From Oscillospiraceae bacterium (lineage in GTDB: Bacteria > Bacillota > Clostridia > Oscillospirales > Oscillospiraceae): 20,136 bases of DNA. Shown here one piece after another: positions 7,216 through 13,675 of this stretch. Within the stretch, counting starts at the first letter, position 1; each line of letters begins with the position of its first letter. The translations under genes were made by a program, and so were the position numbers. The DNA lies in the NCBI GenBank assembly GCA_016297855.1, contig JAEDFW010000018.1, forward strand, positions 1-20,136, given 5' to 3'. A model generated the notes under the pieces. That model worked only from the letters and a program-made list of their open reading frames with translations. It did not search any database and had not been told where the DNA came from.

Positions 7216-8273
7216 ATGCTGCCTCCCATGATCTCGTCAATTTTGCGCAGAAGCGCGTCCATCTGCTGCTTCGTACCGATGGTAATACGGATGCAGTCGC
7301 GGATGCGCGCGTCGGAGAAGTGGCGCACCAGAATGCCGCGCCGCTTGAGCGCTTCATAGAGCGCCTGTCCGTCCATCCGGTCGGAGCGCGCCAGAACGAA
7401 GTTGGCGGACGAATCCGTCACGTAAAATCCGCGCGCGAGCAGTTCGCGGCGGACGTATGCGCGCGTTTCGATGATCTTCCGGCAGTTGGCGTCGTAGTAT
7501 TCCCCGTCCTCCAGCGCGGCAATGCCTGCCAGTTGTGTCAGGCGGTTGATATTGTAGGGATTCGTGGAGAATTTCAGCCGGTTGAGATCGGCGATGAGCC
7601 CGGGGCTTGCGATGGCAAAGCCGAGCCGGGCGCCGGCCATGCTGCGCGATTTGGAGAAGGTCTGGCAGACAAGCAGGTTCTCATACCGCTTGGTGAGCGG
7701 AACGCAGCTCTGCGCGCCGAAATCCACATACGCCTCGTCAATGAGCACCAGACGGTCCGGATTGGATGCGGCGATCTGTTCGATCTGCCCGACAGAGATC
7801 GCCTTGCCGGTCTGCGCGTTGGGATTTGCCAGAACGATCGACCGTCCCGCGCCGCAGTAGTCGCGGAAATCGACGGAAAAATCGCGATCCAACGGTATTT
7901 TGCTGTAGTTCAGACCGTACAGGTTTGCGTATACCTCGTAAAAGCCATAGGAGATATCCGGAAAGATCACGCCGCTTTCACAGAAGCCCATGAAGCAGAA
8001 ATTCAGAATATCGTCCGACCCGTTTGCCAGAAACACGCACTCCGGCGCGACATCATAGCGTGCCGCGATGGCGCGGCTGAGCAGGCGGCAGTCCGGATCG
8101 GGGTAGAGATTGAGCTTTGCGACCTCAGCGCGGCTGACGGCGTCAAGCAGATGCTCCGAGGGCGGATACGGCGACTCGTTGGTGTTGAGCTTGATGTACT
8201 GCATATCCTGCGGCTGCTCGCCGGGAACATAGGCCGCAAGCCCTGCGTATCCGGCGTTCAGAAAGCGGCTCAT
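7212..8273 (-). CDS. hisC: Histidinol-phosphate aminotransferase
   Basis: A PLP-dependent fold-type I aminotransferase that converts imidazole acetol phosphate plus glutamate to histidinol phosphate. In the 353-aa protein, KLNTNESPYPPSE (28-40) and NLYPDPDCRLLSRAIA (55-70) form the substrate arm. NGSDDIL (84-90) binds the cofactor phosphate. ANPNAQTGK (149-157), Asp179 and Tyr182 in VLIDEAYVDF hold the ring, and Lys208 in CQTFSKSRSMAGARLG forms the Schiff base. Residue details fit HisC rather than a general aspartate aminotransferase, as does its place between hisD and hisB with four-base overlaps on both sides. Confidence 0.95.
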   Translation of the reverse strand: MSRFLNAGYAGLAAYVPGEQPQDMQYIKLNTNESPYPPSEHLLDAVSRAEVAKLNLYPDPDCRLLSRAIAARYDVAPECVFLANGSDDILNFCFMGFCESGVIFPDISYGFYEVYANLYGLNYSKIPLDRDFSVDFRDYCGAGRSIVLANPNAQTGKAISVGQIEQIAASNPDRLVLIDEAYVDFGAQSCVPLTKRYENLLVCQTFSKSRSMAGARLGFAIASPGLIADLNRLKFSTNPYNINRLTQLAGIAALEDGEYYDANCRKIIETRAYVRRELLARGFYVTDSSANFVLARSDRMDGQALYEALKRRGILVRHFSDARIRDCIRITIGTKQQMDALLRKIDEIMGGSI

Positions 8274-9547
8274 TGCAGCGCCTCCTTTCGGATGGTGACG
8301 GCGCGCGCATGCGCGTGCAGCCCTTCGGATTCAGCGAACCGTGCGATATCGTCTGCTGCGCGCAGCAGCGCGTCCTTGGTGTAATAGGTGAAGCTGGACT
8401 TTTTGACGAAATCGTCCACACCAAGCGGACTGGAAAACCGCGCTGTGCCCATCGTGGGCAGCGTGTGATTCGGGCCTGCGTAATAGTCGCCCAGCGATTC
8501 GCAGCTGTAGCGGCCCAGAAAGACCGAACCGGCGTTTTTGATCTGGTCGAGATAATCAAACGGCGCGTCGACCGAAAGCTCCAGATGCTCGGGCGCCAGT
8601 TCGTTTGCCAGCGTGATGGCCTGCGCAATGGAATCGGTCAGAATGATTTTGCCGTTTTGCTCGATCGACGCGCGCGCGATCTGCTGTCTGGGCAGCGAGG
8701 CCAGCTGCGTTTCCAGCTCGCGCTGCACCGAGGCGGCCAGAGCTTCGCAGTCGGTCAGAAGAATCGCCGTGGCCATACGGTCGTGCTCGGCCTGGCTCAG
8801 AAGATCCGCCGCCACAAACGAAGCGTTCGCGCCGCCGTCGGCAATGACAAGAATTTCACTGGGGCCGGCGATCATATCGATGGCGACCTGACCAAAGACC
8901 TGCTTTTTCGCTTCGGCGACATACGCGCTGCCGGGGCCGACGATCTTGTCCACACGCGGCACGCTCTCGGTACCGTAGGCCAGCGCGGCGATAGCCTGCG
9001 CGCCGCCAAGTTTGAATATGCGGTCGACGCCTGCCAGTTGTGCGGCGGCGAGGATCACGGGGCTGATCGCGCCGCCGGTGGCAGGCGAGACCATGATAAG
9101 TTCCTCCACACCCGCGAGCTTGGCCGGGATGCAGTCCATCAGAACGGTGGACGGGTAGCTTGCCGTACCGCCCGGAACATACACGCCCACGCGTTGGAGC
9201 GCCATTACGCGCTGGCCGAGTACGATACCGTCCTTGCCGGTGAACATATAGCTGCTGCGCAGCTGCTTTTCATGGTAGGCGCGGATATTTGCGGCTGCGC
9301 GCTCCATCACGGCCAGAAGCTCCGGCGCAACGGATGCGTACGCGGCGGCTTTTTCCTGCTCGCTTACTTCAAGTGTGTCGAGCGTGACGCGGTCGAATTT
9401 TTCGCTGTATGCACGCAGTGCGCTGTCGCCGTTTTTCCGTACCTCGGCGATGATCTCGGCCACGGAGCGTTCCACGCCGCTGTTTGACATGCTGCGCGAG
9501 AGGATCTTAGCCTTGGCAGCCTCAGTGTAGTTCAGAATCTGGATCAT
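8270..9547 (-). CDS. hisD: Histidinol dehydrogenase
   Basis: Oxidises L-histidinol to L-histidine in two NAD-dependent steps, the last reactions of the pathway. The 425-aa length is standard. Catalytic and zinc residues are present: GPGSAYV and IDMIAGPSEILVIAD (223-237), LLSQAEHD with Gln252 and His255, ELAPEHLELS with Glu320 and His321, and SLGDYYAGPNHTLPT with Asp354 and His361. Its ATG overlaps the hisG stop by four bases and is preceded by AGGAGG. Complete and apparently functional. Confidence 0.97.
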   Translation of the reverse strand: MIQILNYTEAAKAKILSRSMSNSGVERSVAEIIAEVRKNGDSALRAYSEKFDRVTLDTLEVSEQEKAAAYASVAPELLAVMERAAANIRAYHEKQLRSSYMFTGKDGIVLGQRVMALQRVGVYVPGGTASYPSTVLMDCIPAKLAGVEELIMVSPATGGAISPVILAAAQLAGVDRIFKLGGAQAIAALAYGTESVPRVDKIVGPGSAYVAEAKKQVFGQVAIDMIAGPSEILVIADGGANASFVAADLLSQAEHDRMATAILLTDCEALAASVQRELETQLASLPRQQIARASIEQNGKIILTDSIAQAITLANELAPEHLELSVDAPFDYLDQIKNAGSVFLGRYSCESLGDYYAGPNHTLPTMGTARFSSPLGVDDFVKKSSFTYYTKDALLRAADDIARFAESEGLHAHARAVTIRKEALQ

Positions 9548-10185
9548 GGGTTCCTCCTGTCGGCAATGGCGCGGATGCGCCGGGTGAGCGTCTCAATCTG
9601 CTCGCAGGCAAAGGCGTAGCTTGCTTTGTTGGCGATGAGCCGGGCGCTGATGGGCAGGATCTCGGCCAGAACGGCCAGATTGTTTTCCTTCAGTGTCGTT
9701 CCAGTCTCGACGATATCCACAATCACGTCGGACAGGCCCAGAATCGGCGCCAGCTCGATCGAGCCGTTGAGATGGATGATGTCGATCAGGCGGCTTTTTC
9801 CGGCGTAGTACTGCCGCGCGATATTGGAAAATTTCGTCGCCACGCGCAGTGTCCGGTCGGGGTCGTCGTAGAAATCCCGGAAGCCCGCTACGCACATCCG
9901 GCACTTGCCGACGTGCAGATCGGCCAGCTCATAGACCTGCGGTGCGTATTCCAGCAGAATATCCTTTCCGGCCACGCCGATGTCTGCCGCACCGCGCTCG
10001 ACGTAAATGGAGACATCCGAGGGCTTGACCCAGAAGTAGCGCACGCCCGTGCTTTCATTCTCAAAAATCAGCTTGCGGCCCGGTTCCCGGATGGCGGGAC
10101 AGTCATAACCGGCTGCGGCAAACATATCAAATACAACTTCGCCAAGCCGCCCTTTGGGAAGCGCAATATTAAGCATCTGTTTCAA
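9544..10185 (-). CDS. hisG: ATP phosphoribosyltransferase, short-form catalytic subunit
   Basis: Commits ATP and PRPP to histidine synthesis by forming PR-ATP. At about 210 aa it is the short form, which lacks the C-terminal regulatory domain and depends on HisZ, encoded immediately upstream. Visible motifs: NIALPKGRLGEVV at the start, VRYFWVKPSDVSIYVERGAADIGVAGKDIL, and the PRPP-binding loop DVIVDIVETGTTLKENNL. Two starts are possible. TTG at 10185 has GGTGG six bases upstream and overlaps hisZ by 17 bases. ATG at 10176, three codons in, has no clear site. I list the TTG; either gives a normal protein. Confidence 0.93.
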   Translation of the reverse strand: MKQMLNIALPKGRLGEVVFDMFAAAGYDCPAIREPGRKLIFENESTGVRYFWVKPSDVSIYVERGAADIGVAGKDILLEYAPQVYELADLHVGKCRMCVAGFRDFYDDPDRTLRVATKFSNIARQYYAGKSRLIDIIHLNGSIELAPILGLSDVIVDIVETGTTLKENNLAVLAEILPISARLIANKASYAFACEQIETLTRRIRAIADRRNP

Positions 10186-11284
10186 CAGGTTCCACCACCG
10201 TTTTATTCATCCGCATCCGCGTTTTGCAGCGGAGTTTCCCAGCGTCGCCCTTCTGGACGCGCACACGCTGTCCGTCCTTGAGCAATGCCTGTACCGCCGC
10301 AGTCATTGCGGCAAGATCCGTGCTGTCGTCATAGCACAAAAGAATGTCAGCGTCATATACCCGCCCCGGTCCGCCTAGGCGTTCGAGCAGATTGAGGTAG
10401 ACGGCAAAGCCGATTGCACCGGCGTGCTTTCCCAGCTTTTCCATCAGCCCGTCATACCGGCCGCCCGAAAGCACCGCCGACGGCACGCCGCGGACAAAGC
10501 CCTGAAAGACCACACCGTTGTAGTATGCCGTCTGACCGGCAGCGGACATGTCCAGACAGATATTTCCGCCGCAGCCCCAGGCACGCAGAAGTGCGTCCAG
10601 TGCGCGCAGCTCACGGCAGGCCGCCTCGGTTGCGTCGTTGACGCAGAGTGCGGCAAGCGCAGGCAGCTGCTCCGGCAGCGGACCGTGCAGCGCAGTCAGC
10701 GCGCAGGCAGTCTGCACGAGGCGCTCCGGAACATTCCAGGCGAGCAGATGCTGCCGAAGCTCGCCTGTATTTTTACTGCAAATCGCGCGCAGCAGCTGCG
10801 ATGACTGCTGCTCCGTCAGGCGCATTTCGTCAAACAGTCCGCGAAGAAAGCCCATGTGTGAGAGGTTGAGCAGGGATTCGCCGCGAATCAGCGCCAGACT
10901 CTCGGCGGCCAGCCGCACCACCTCAGCCGTAGCATAGTCGTCGACGCAGCCGATACACTCCAGCCCCATCTGTGTGATCTCCTGATAGCCGGAATCAGGG
11001 CCGCTGGCACGGTAAACGTTCTCATCGTAATAGACCTTCTCCATAACGCCGTCGTTGGAATAGTTCTTGATGATCGAGAGCGTAACATCAGGTTTAAGTG
11101 CCATAAGGCGGCCGCTGAGATCGGTAAAGGTGATGATATTCCCACTGACGAGGAAGTCCTTGTTCTCCGCGTACAGGTCATACTCTTCAAATTTGCTCAT
11201 GCGGTACGGGCGGTAGCCGTTTCGCTCGTACAGCGCGCGCAGACGAAACACCGTCTGCTCTTCATAGCTCAAAATGTCTTCCAT
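10169..11284 (-). CDS. hisZ: ATP phosphoribosyltransferase regulatory subunit
   Basis: A paralogue of the histidyl-tRNA synthetase catalytic core that binds short HisG and makes it active and feedback-sensitive. The 371-aa product shows the aaRS-like blocks: PYRMSKFEEYDLYA near 25-38, FTDLSGRLMALKPDVTLSI (motif 2-like start), VYYDENVYRAS, and QEITQMGLECIG, where a true synthetase would have its motif-2 loop. I see no anticodon-binding domain, which favours HisZ over HisS. I chose ATG at 11284, with GAGG five bases upstream. The frame is open further 5' but that part is antisense to the yerC end and not HisZ-like. It follows yerC by 25 bases. Confidence 0.92.
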   Translation of the reverse strand: MEDILSYEEQTVFRLRALYERNGYRPYRMSKFEEYDLYAENKDFLVSGNIITFTDLSGRLMALKPDVTLSIIKNYSNDGVMEKVYYDENVYRASGPDSGYQEITQMGLECIGCVDDYATAEVVRLAAESLALIRGESLLNLSHMGFLRGLFDEMRLTEQQSSQLLRAICSKNTGELRQHLLAWNVPERLVQTACALTALHGPLPEQLPALAALCVNDATEAACRELRALDALLRAWGCGGNICLDMSAAGQTAYYNGVVFQGFVRGVPSAVLSGGRYDGLMEKLGKHAGAIGFAVYLNLLERLGGPGRVYDADILLCYDDSTDLAAMTAAVQALLKDGQRVRVQKGDAGKLRCKTRMRMNKTVVEPVETDA

Positions 11285-11309
11285 CGTTGCCTCGCATTCT
11301 CCGGGAGAT

Positions 11310-11594
11310 TCAGTCACCGGTGCGCGAAAGTACAATTCGATACCCGCCTGCGCCGTAATTGCAGCACTGGTTGACGCGGGTGATCGTGGCAGAACTTGCC
11401 CCGGTTTTCGTGGAGATCTCCGCAAATTTCTGACCGCTGTACAGACAGCGCGCAACTTCAAGCCGCTGCGCCATATCGCGCAGTTCCCGGATGGTCATCA
11501 GATCTTCAAGAAATGCCCGGCATTCGTCCTCGGTTTCCAGACACAGCAGCGCCTGAACCAGCGGCCGGATTTTGTTGTCGTCGTAAGTGTGCAT
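11310..11594 (-). CDS. yerC: TrpR/YerC-family helix-turn-helix protein, first gene of the his operon
   Basis: A 94-aa all-helical DNA-binding protein of the YerC/YecD branch of the TrpR family. Residues about 36-75 (IRELRDMAQRLEVARCLYSGQKFAEISTKTGASSATITRVNQC) include the helix-turn-helix FAEISTKTGASSATITRV. GAGG lies seven bases before ATG. It is the first gene after the only good promoter upstream of the his cluster. TrpR-family proteins of this kind have been proposed, from comparative genomics as I recall, as histidine regulators (HisR) in Gram-positive bacteria. Position and the palindrome over its promoter fit a histidine-responsive autorepressor. That function is inference; the family is clear. 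Confidence 0.9.
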   Translation of the reverse strand: MHTYDDNKIRPLVQALLCLETEDECRAFLEDLMTIRELRDMAQRLEVARCLYSGQKFAEISTKTGASSATITRVNQCCNYGAGGYRIVLSRTGD

Positions 11595-11621
11595 CGCATT
11601 TCCTCGCTTTAATATATTAGC

Positions 11622-11639
11622 GTATTATCATGATAACAC
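11622..11639. promoter_or_regulatory. Palindromic operator candidate over the his promoter
   Basis: TTATCATGATAA at 11625-11636 is a perfect 12-base palindrome. It extends to GT...AC at 11622-11639 with one unmatched pair (A/C). It covers the -10 box. A repressor bound here would block polymerase. The YerC/TrpR-like protein encoded just downstream is the obvious candidate, by inference. Confidence 0.6.
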
Positions 11640-11658
11640 ACTAGCATGAAAATGTAAA
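11630..11658 (-). promoter_or_regulatory. Promoter of the yerC-his operon
   Basis: On the minus strand, TTTACA (11658-11653) and TATCAT (11635-11630) are 17 bases apart, each one base from the sigma-70/A consensus. Transcription would start near 11623, about 29 bases before the yerC ATG. That leaves no room for a T-box or other leader riboswitch, so control should be at initiation. Confidence 0.75.
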
Positions 11659-11734
11659 GGCTTTTCCGGAAGAAAACTTTTGCACAGGAAGCATACCACG
11701 AAAACGGACGAAGACGGTGGGCATGAAGTTTTAC

Positions 11735-11801
11735 GCGCGTGGGCCGTCCCACGCGCTTGAAAGTGCAAGGCCATATGCCGCCAGAGACGTCACATGGCCT
11801 T
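11735..11801. other. Two hairpins between the PPTase gene and the his promoter
   Basis: The first is a 9-bp perfect stem, GCGCGTGGG/CCCACGCGC, with a CCGT loop (11735-11756). The second pairs AAGGCCATATG (11767-11777) with CACATGGCCTT (11791-11801), with one A/C mismatch on plus that becomes a G-U pair in minus-strand RNA. Minus-strand transcripts leaving the PPTase gene pass through both. Neither has a proper U-run on the minus strand, so terminator function is uncertain. The rest of 11595-11859 shows no gene. Confidence 0.4.
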
Positions 11802-11859
11802 TTGTATATTTGTATAGAAAAAGGCGGCACGAGCAAAGTCATGTCGCGGTACTATTTTG

Positions 11860-12480
11860 CTACAGGCGAACGCCGCGCGATTCGAGCAGCTCCGTCAACG
11901 GCAGTGCCAGAGGAAGCGCGCCGCCGGATTCAATCGCAGCAGTGCTGAGCGCATGACCGCAGACAAGATACGTCGTCAGCGCGAACGTGCGGCCGCCGCA
12001 TTGCACTGTCCGGCCGGAAATGTCAATGCCCGTGAGGAAAAGCGACGCACCGCGTCCGTCAGCCTTGAAAACAGCCTCTTTTCTCGTCCAAAGTGCCGCA
12101 GGGGAAAGTCCCGTTGCCAGTTCCTGCGGCAAAAACAGCCTCCCGGGCTGTCTGACGGCTCTGTTCAGTGGCTCGGCATCTACGCCACAGGGGCCGTCCG
12201 CGACCAGAATTGCCGCCAGCGTGCCGCCGTGTGTGAGGCTGAACGCCGGCCCAGCGGAAAGATAGGGCTTGCCGTTTGCGTCGTGCAGCAAGGCGTCATC
12301 CGTACAGCCCAGCGCCCGGCGCAGCAGCAATCCAGCCGCCAGCACGGCCAGTGCGTCGGACTGCCGGGGCATTGCGCGCGCGCGGTGCACCCGTCCGGGC
12401 GAACAGAGCGATTCGATCTGCGCGCGCAATCGCGCATCCGGCGCCGGCCAGTCTTGAACATCCGTATAATACAGCCGCAT
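11860..12480 (-). CDS. 4'-phosphopantetheinyl transferase, Sfp type
   Basis: Transfers phosphopantetheine from CoA to a serine on acyl or peptidyl carrier proteins. The 206-aa protein has the superfamily motifs GVDAEP (99-104, Mg-binding Asp and Glu) and WTRKEAVFKADGRG (131-144, the W/F-x-x-KEA motif). They are preceded by GKPYLSAGPAFSLTHGG (70-86), the usual P1/P2 region. Length is near that of Sfp-type enzymes and much longer than a stand-alone AcpS, so targets could include secondary-metabolite carriers. No synthase lies nearby, so the partner is unknown. It is monocistronic, with its own promoter at 12529-12534, and is downstream of a terminator on the same strand. It is GC-rich like its neighbours. 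Confidence 0.88.
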   Translation of the reverse strand: MRLYYTDVQDWPAPDARLRAQIESLCSPGRVHRARAMPRQSDALAVLAAGLLLRRALGCTDDALLHDANGKPYLSAGPAFSLTHGGTLAAILVADGPCGVDAEPLNRAVRQPGRLFLPQELATGLSPAALWTRKEAVFKADGRGASLFLTGIDISGRTVQCGGRTFALTTYLVCGHALSTAAIESGGALPLALPLTELLESRGVRL

Positions 12481-12528
12481 TCTGCCACCGCCTTTCTCCG
12501 GGTTGCCGGGATGGTATCACTTTCGCGT

Positions 12529-12537
12529 ATTATATCA
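12529..12537 (-). promoter_or_regulatory. Extended -10 promoter of the PPTase gene
   Basis: The minus strand reads TGATATAAT, a perfect TATAAT (12534-12529) with the TGn extension. No good -35 box lies 17 bases upstream (ATGCAA). Predicted initiation is near 12522, leaving a leader of about 42 bases. Confidence 0.6.
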
Positions 12538-12580
12538 GGTTTTCCGCGAATTTGCATCCTGTGCGTCTGCGCGCAGCGGC

Positions 12581-12611
12581 AAAAAAATTCGGGAAGAATT
12601 TTTCCTCCCGA
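12581..12611 (-). terminator. Intrinsic terminator on the minus strand
   Basis: In minus-strand RNA, TCGGGAGGAA pairs with TTCTTCCCGA (one G-U pair) around an AAA loop and is followed by A then seven U. It would end transcripts coming from the sigma region-4 mini-operon. It lies just upstream of the PPTase promoter, insulating the two. Confidence 0.85.
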
Positions 12612-12642
12612 CCGGTTTCGACTGCTTTTTCCATTTCTTTCC

Positions 12643-12766
12643 TGCTACAATACGATCACAGCTTATCCAATGCGAGCGCACTTCATATCCTGGCGGCATG
12701 CCGGTGCCGCCGATCCCACAACCCACTTCCCCTGACTAAAAGCTGGTCAGGGGACACTTTTTTCGT
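12643..12766 (+). ncRNA. Candidate small RNA with extended -10 promoter and terminator
   Basis: On the plus strand TGCTACAAT (12643-12651) resembles an extended -10 promoter, with no clear -35. A transcript starting near 12658 would contain a 7-bp hairpin, GGCGGCA/TGCCGCC (12692-12711). It would end at an 8-bp stem, CCCCTGAC/GTCAGGGG (12729-12753), followed by ACAC and six T (12758-12763), about 105 nt in all. No plus-strand reading frame in it looks coding, and no plus-strand gene nearby needs this terminator. It does not match SRP, 6S, tmRNA or riboswitch motifs that I know. It might instead be the end of a decayed mobile element. Confidence 0.4.
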
Positions 12767-12866
12767 GATGCCAAAGGTAGCGGTGCAACATGCGAAAGTG
12801 AATTGGACAAGCGGGTTTTCTCCCGGAACAAGCGCGTGCTGCAGGATTTTCGTGCAAAACAGCGTC

Positions 12867-13109
12867 TCAGTACTTCAGAAACCGCCGCAGCCGCCGCTCG
12901 GCGCGCTGCAAGGTGCGGCAGATGGTGGACTTGTTCACACCGCGTTCACGCGCGAGCTGCGGAATGTTCTTTTTCTGCAGGTAATAGCCGTTCAGCACCT
13001 GCCGCTGCGTTTCCGTCAGCTCGGCTTCCATCACGCGCCGGATGCGCAGCATCTGCGCCTCGCGGCTGAGTCTGGGACCCAGATAGCCGTTATAGTCGGT
13101 ATTTTTCAT
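12867..13109 (-). CDS. Small stand-alone sigma-70 region 4-like protein
   Basis: An 80-aa protein whose C-terminal part, about 31-80, is a sigma region 4 / LuxR-like helix-turn-helix: LTETQRQVLNGYYLQKK, then IPQLARERGVNKSTICRTLQRAERRLRR. It lacks region 2, so it cannot melt a promoter alone. It could be a split sigma subunit, a region-4 co-regulator, or a sigma-like DNA-binding protein. It overlaps the upstream 77-aa gene by 20 bases and is the last of three co-oriented genes. A terminator lies about 250 bases downstream. The family is recognised; its role is not. Confidence 0.8.
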   Translation of the reverse strand: MKNTDYNGYLGPRLSREAQMLRIRRVMEAELTETQRQVLNGYYLQKKNIPQLARERGVNKSTICRTLQRAERRLRRFLKY

Positions 13110-13323
13110 TGCGGTAGTATCCCCTTTCGTAGTAGTGTTCGGTCAGCTCCGCCAACTCGTTCATCTGCCGCAGCATCTCGGTCAGGACGGCCGTGCGCCG
13201 TTTGAGCCAGAACATACGCTCTGGATCGTGCTCGGTTTTCATTTCAATGCGCAGCTCCCGCAGACGCGCGCGGATCGGCTGCGCCGCGGCGCGGTAGCAT
13301 GCGGACATCTCGCGCAGCGTCAT
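13090..13323 (-). CDS. 77-aa charged helical protein of unknown function
   Basis: I do not recognise a characterised family. The protein is rich in Arg and Glu and looks mostly helical (RARLRELRIEMKTEHDPERMFWLKRRTAVLTEMLRQMNELAELTEHYYERGYY), perhaps a short coiled coil with a kink at HDPER. The start at 13323 is supported by a four-base ATGA overlap with the small zinc-knuckle gene before it and a GGGG-containing site about nine bases upstream. An in-frame extension to 13485 exists but runs antisense-like through the zinc-knuckle gene and is unlikely. Its end overlaps the sigma region-4 gene by 20 bases, so the three are probably translated together and might form a complex (inference). Confidence 0.72.
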   Translation of the reverse strand: MTLREMSACYRAAAQPIRARLRELRIEMKTEHDPERMFWLKRRTAVLTEMLRQMNELAELTEHYYERGYYRNEKYRL

Positions 13324-13490
13324 GACCGCACACCCCACGCGGTGAAGCGCTCCGGAAAAAAGCGCGTGCGCGCGTACGCGCTGCGGCATACCGGACATAC
13401 CGGCTCGCCAGGCATGCATGACGCGATCTGTCCGGCAAATATTTCTCCGCCGCAGATGCGGCAGTGGGCGCACACCGCGGCGCACTGCAT
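13320..13490 (-). CDS. Small Cys-rich zinc-knuckle protein
   Basis: A 56-codon gene that is easy to overlook. Its product begins MQCAAVCAHCRICGGEIFAG and later has VCPVCRSAYARTRFFPERF. Two CxxC knuckles (Cys10/Cys13 and Cys32/Cys35) about 20 residues apart should bind one zinc. The stop codon overlaps the next ATG as ATGA. No ribosome site precedes this ATG. In frame, 13 codons further upstream, an ATA at 13529 is preceded by AAAGGA at seven bases, and the codons between read TGRTITFDRNSD, plausible protein. The true start may therefore be non-AUG, at 13529, giving 69 aa. Function unknown; it may be a treble-clef-like adaptor. Confidence 0.68.
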   Translation of the reverse strand: MQCAAVCAHCRICGGEIFAGQIASCMPGEPVCPVCRSAYARTRFFPERFTAWGVRS

Positions 13491-13527
13491 GTCACTGTTT
13501 CGGTCAAATGTGATGGTTCGTCCCGTT

Positions 13528-13591
13528 ATTTACCATTCCTTTCTGAAATTATATTGAAAACAGAACTTTTCAAATATTTAAATTTACCATT
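13528..13591. repeat. Direct repeat ATTTACCATT in the divergent promoter region
   Basis: The ten bases ATTTACCATT occur at 13528-13537 and 13582-13591, 54 bases apart, roughly five helical turns. They flank the mini-operon's -10 box. A separate inverted repeat TCAAG-N6-CTTGA lies at 13631-13646 ahead of the XRE gene. Any of these could bind the XRE protein. Confidence 0.4.
13548..13553 (-). promoter_or_regulatory. -10 box for the zinc-knuckle/sigma-4 mini-operon
   Basis: The minus strand carries a perfect TATAAT at 13553-13548, about 20 bases before the AAAGGA site and the ATA/ATG candidates. The -35 region 17 bases upstream (TATTTG) is weak. The whole divergent gap, 13530-13675, is strikingly AT-rich next to its GC-rich neighbours. 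Confidence 0.5.
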
Positions 13592-13675
13592 TATTTACAG
13601 CTATGATTGTACTACACGTTTCGTGTGCTGTCAAGCCGGAACTTGAAAATTTTTACAGTTTCAGGAGGAATTCAA

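Noticed and set aside
6978..9487. Long plus-strand open frames (468 and 404 codons) opposite hisB, hisC and hisD
   Set aside because: They are antisense to well-supported his genes, have no recognisable domains, and are the usual by-product of high-GC codon use.
2495..11550. A shared 16-base stretch TTCCAGACACAGCAGC in the lysR remnant and in yerC
   Set aside because: Both copies encode the same short helix (LLCLE) in unrelated proteins; the match is explained by shared codons and no longer similarity surrounds it.
12535..12726. A 63-codon minus-strand frame starting GTG after AGGGGA
   Set aside because: The site is only about one base from the start codon, the frame runs through the minus-strand terminator, and the protein resembles no family.
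12276..13205. A 309-codon plus-strand open frame crossing the PPTase start, the intergenic region and the sigma-4 gene
   Set aside because: It spans terminators and promoters of the minus strand, its residues look like low-complexity GC-rich translation, and it has no ribosome site.
13324..13485. Long in-frame extension of the 77-aa gene
   Set aside because: The zinc-knuckle gene occupies these bases in another frame with a clear ATGA overlap, and the extension looks like random Arg-rich sequence.
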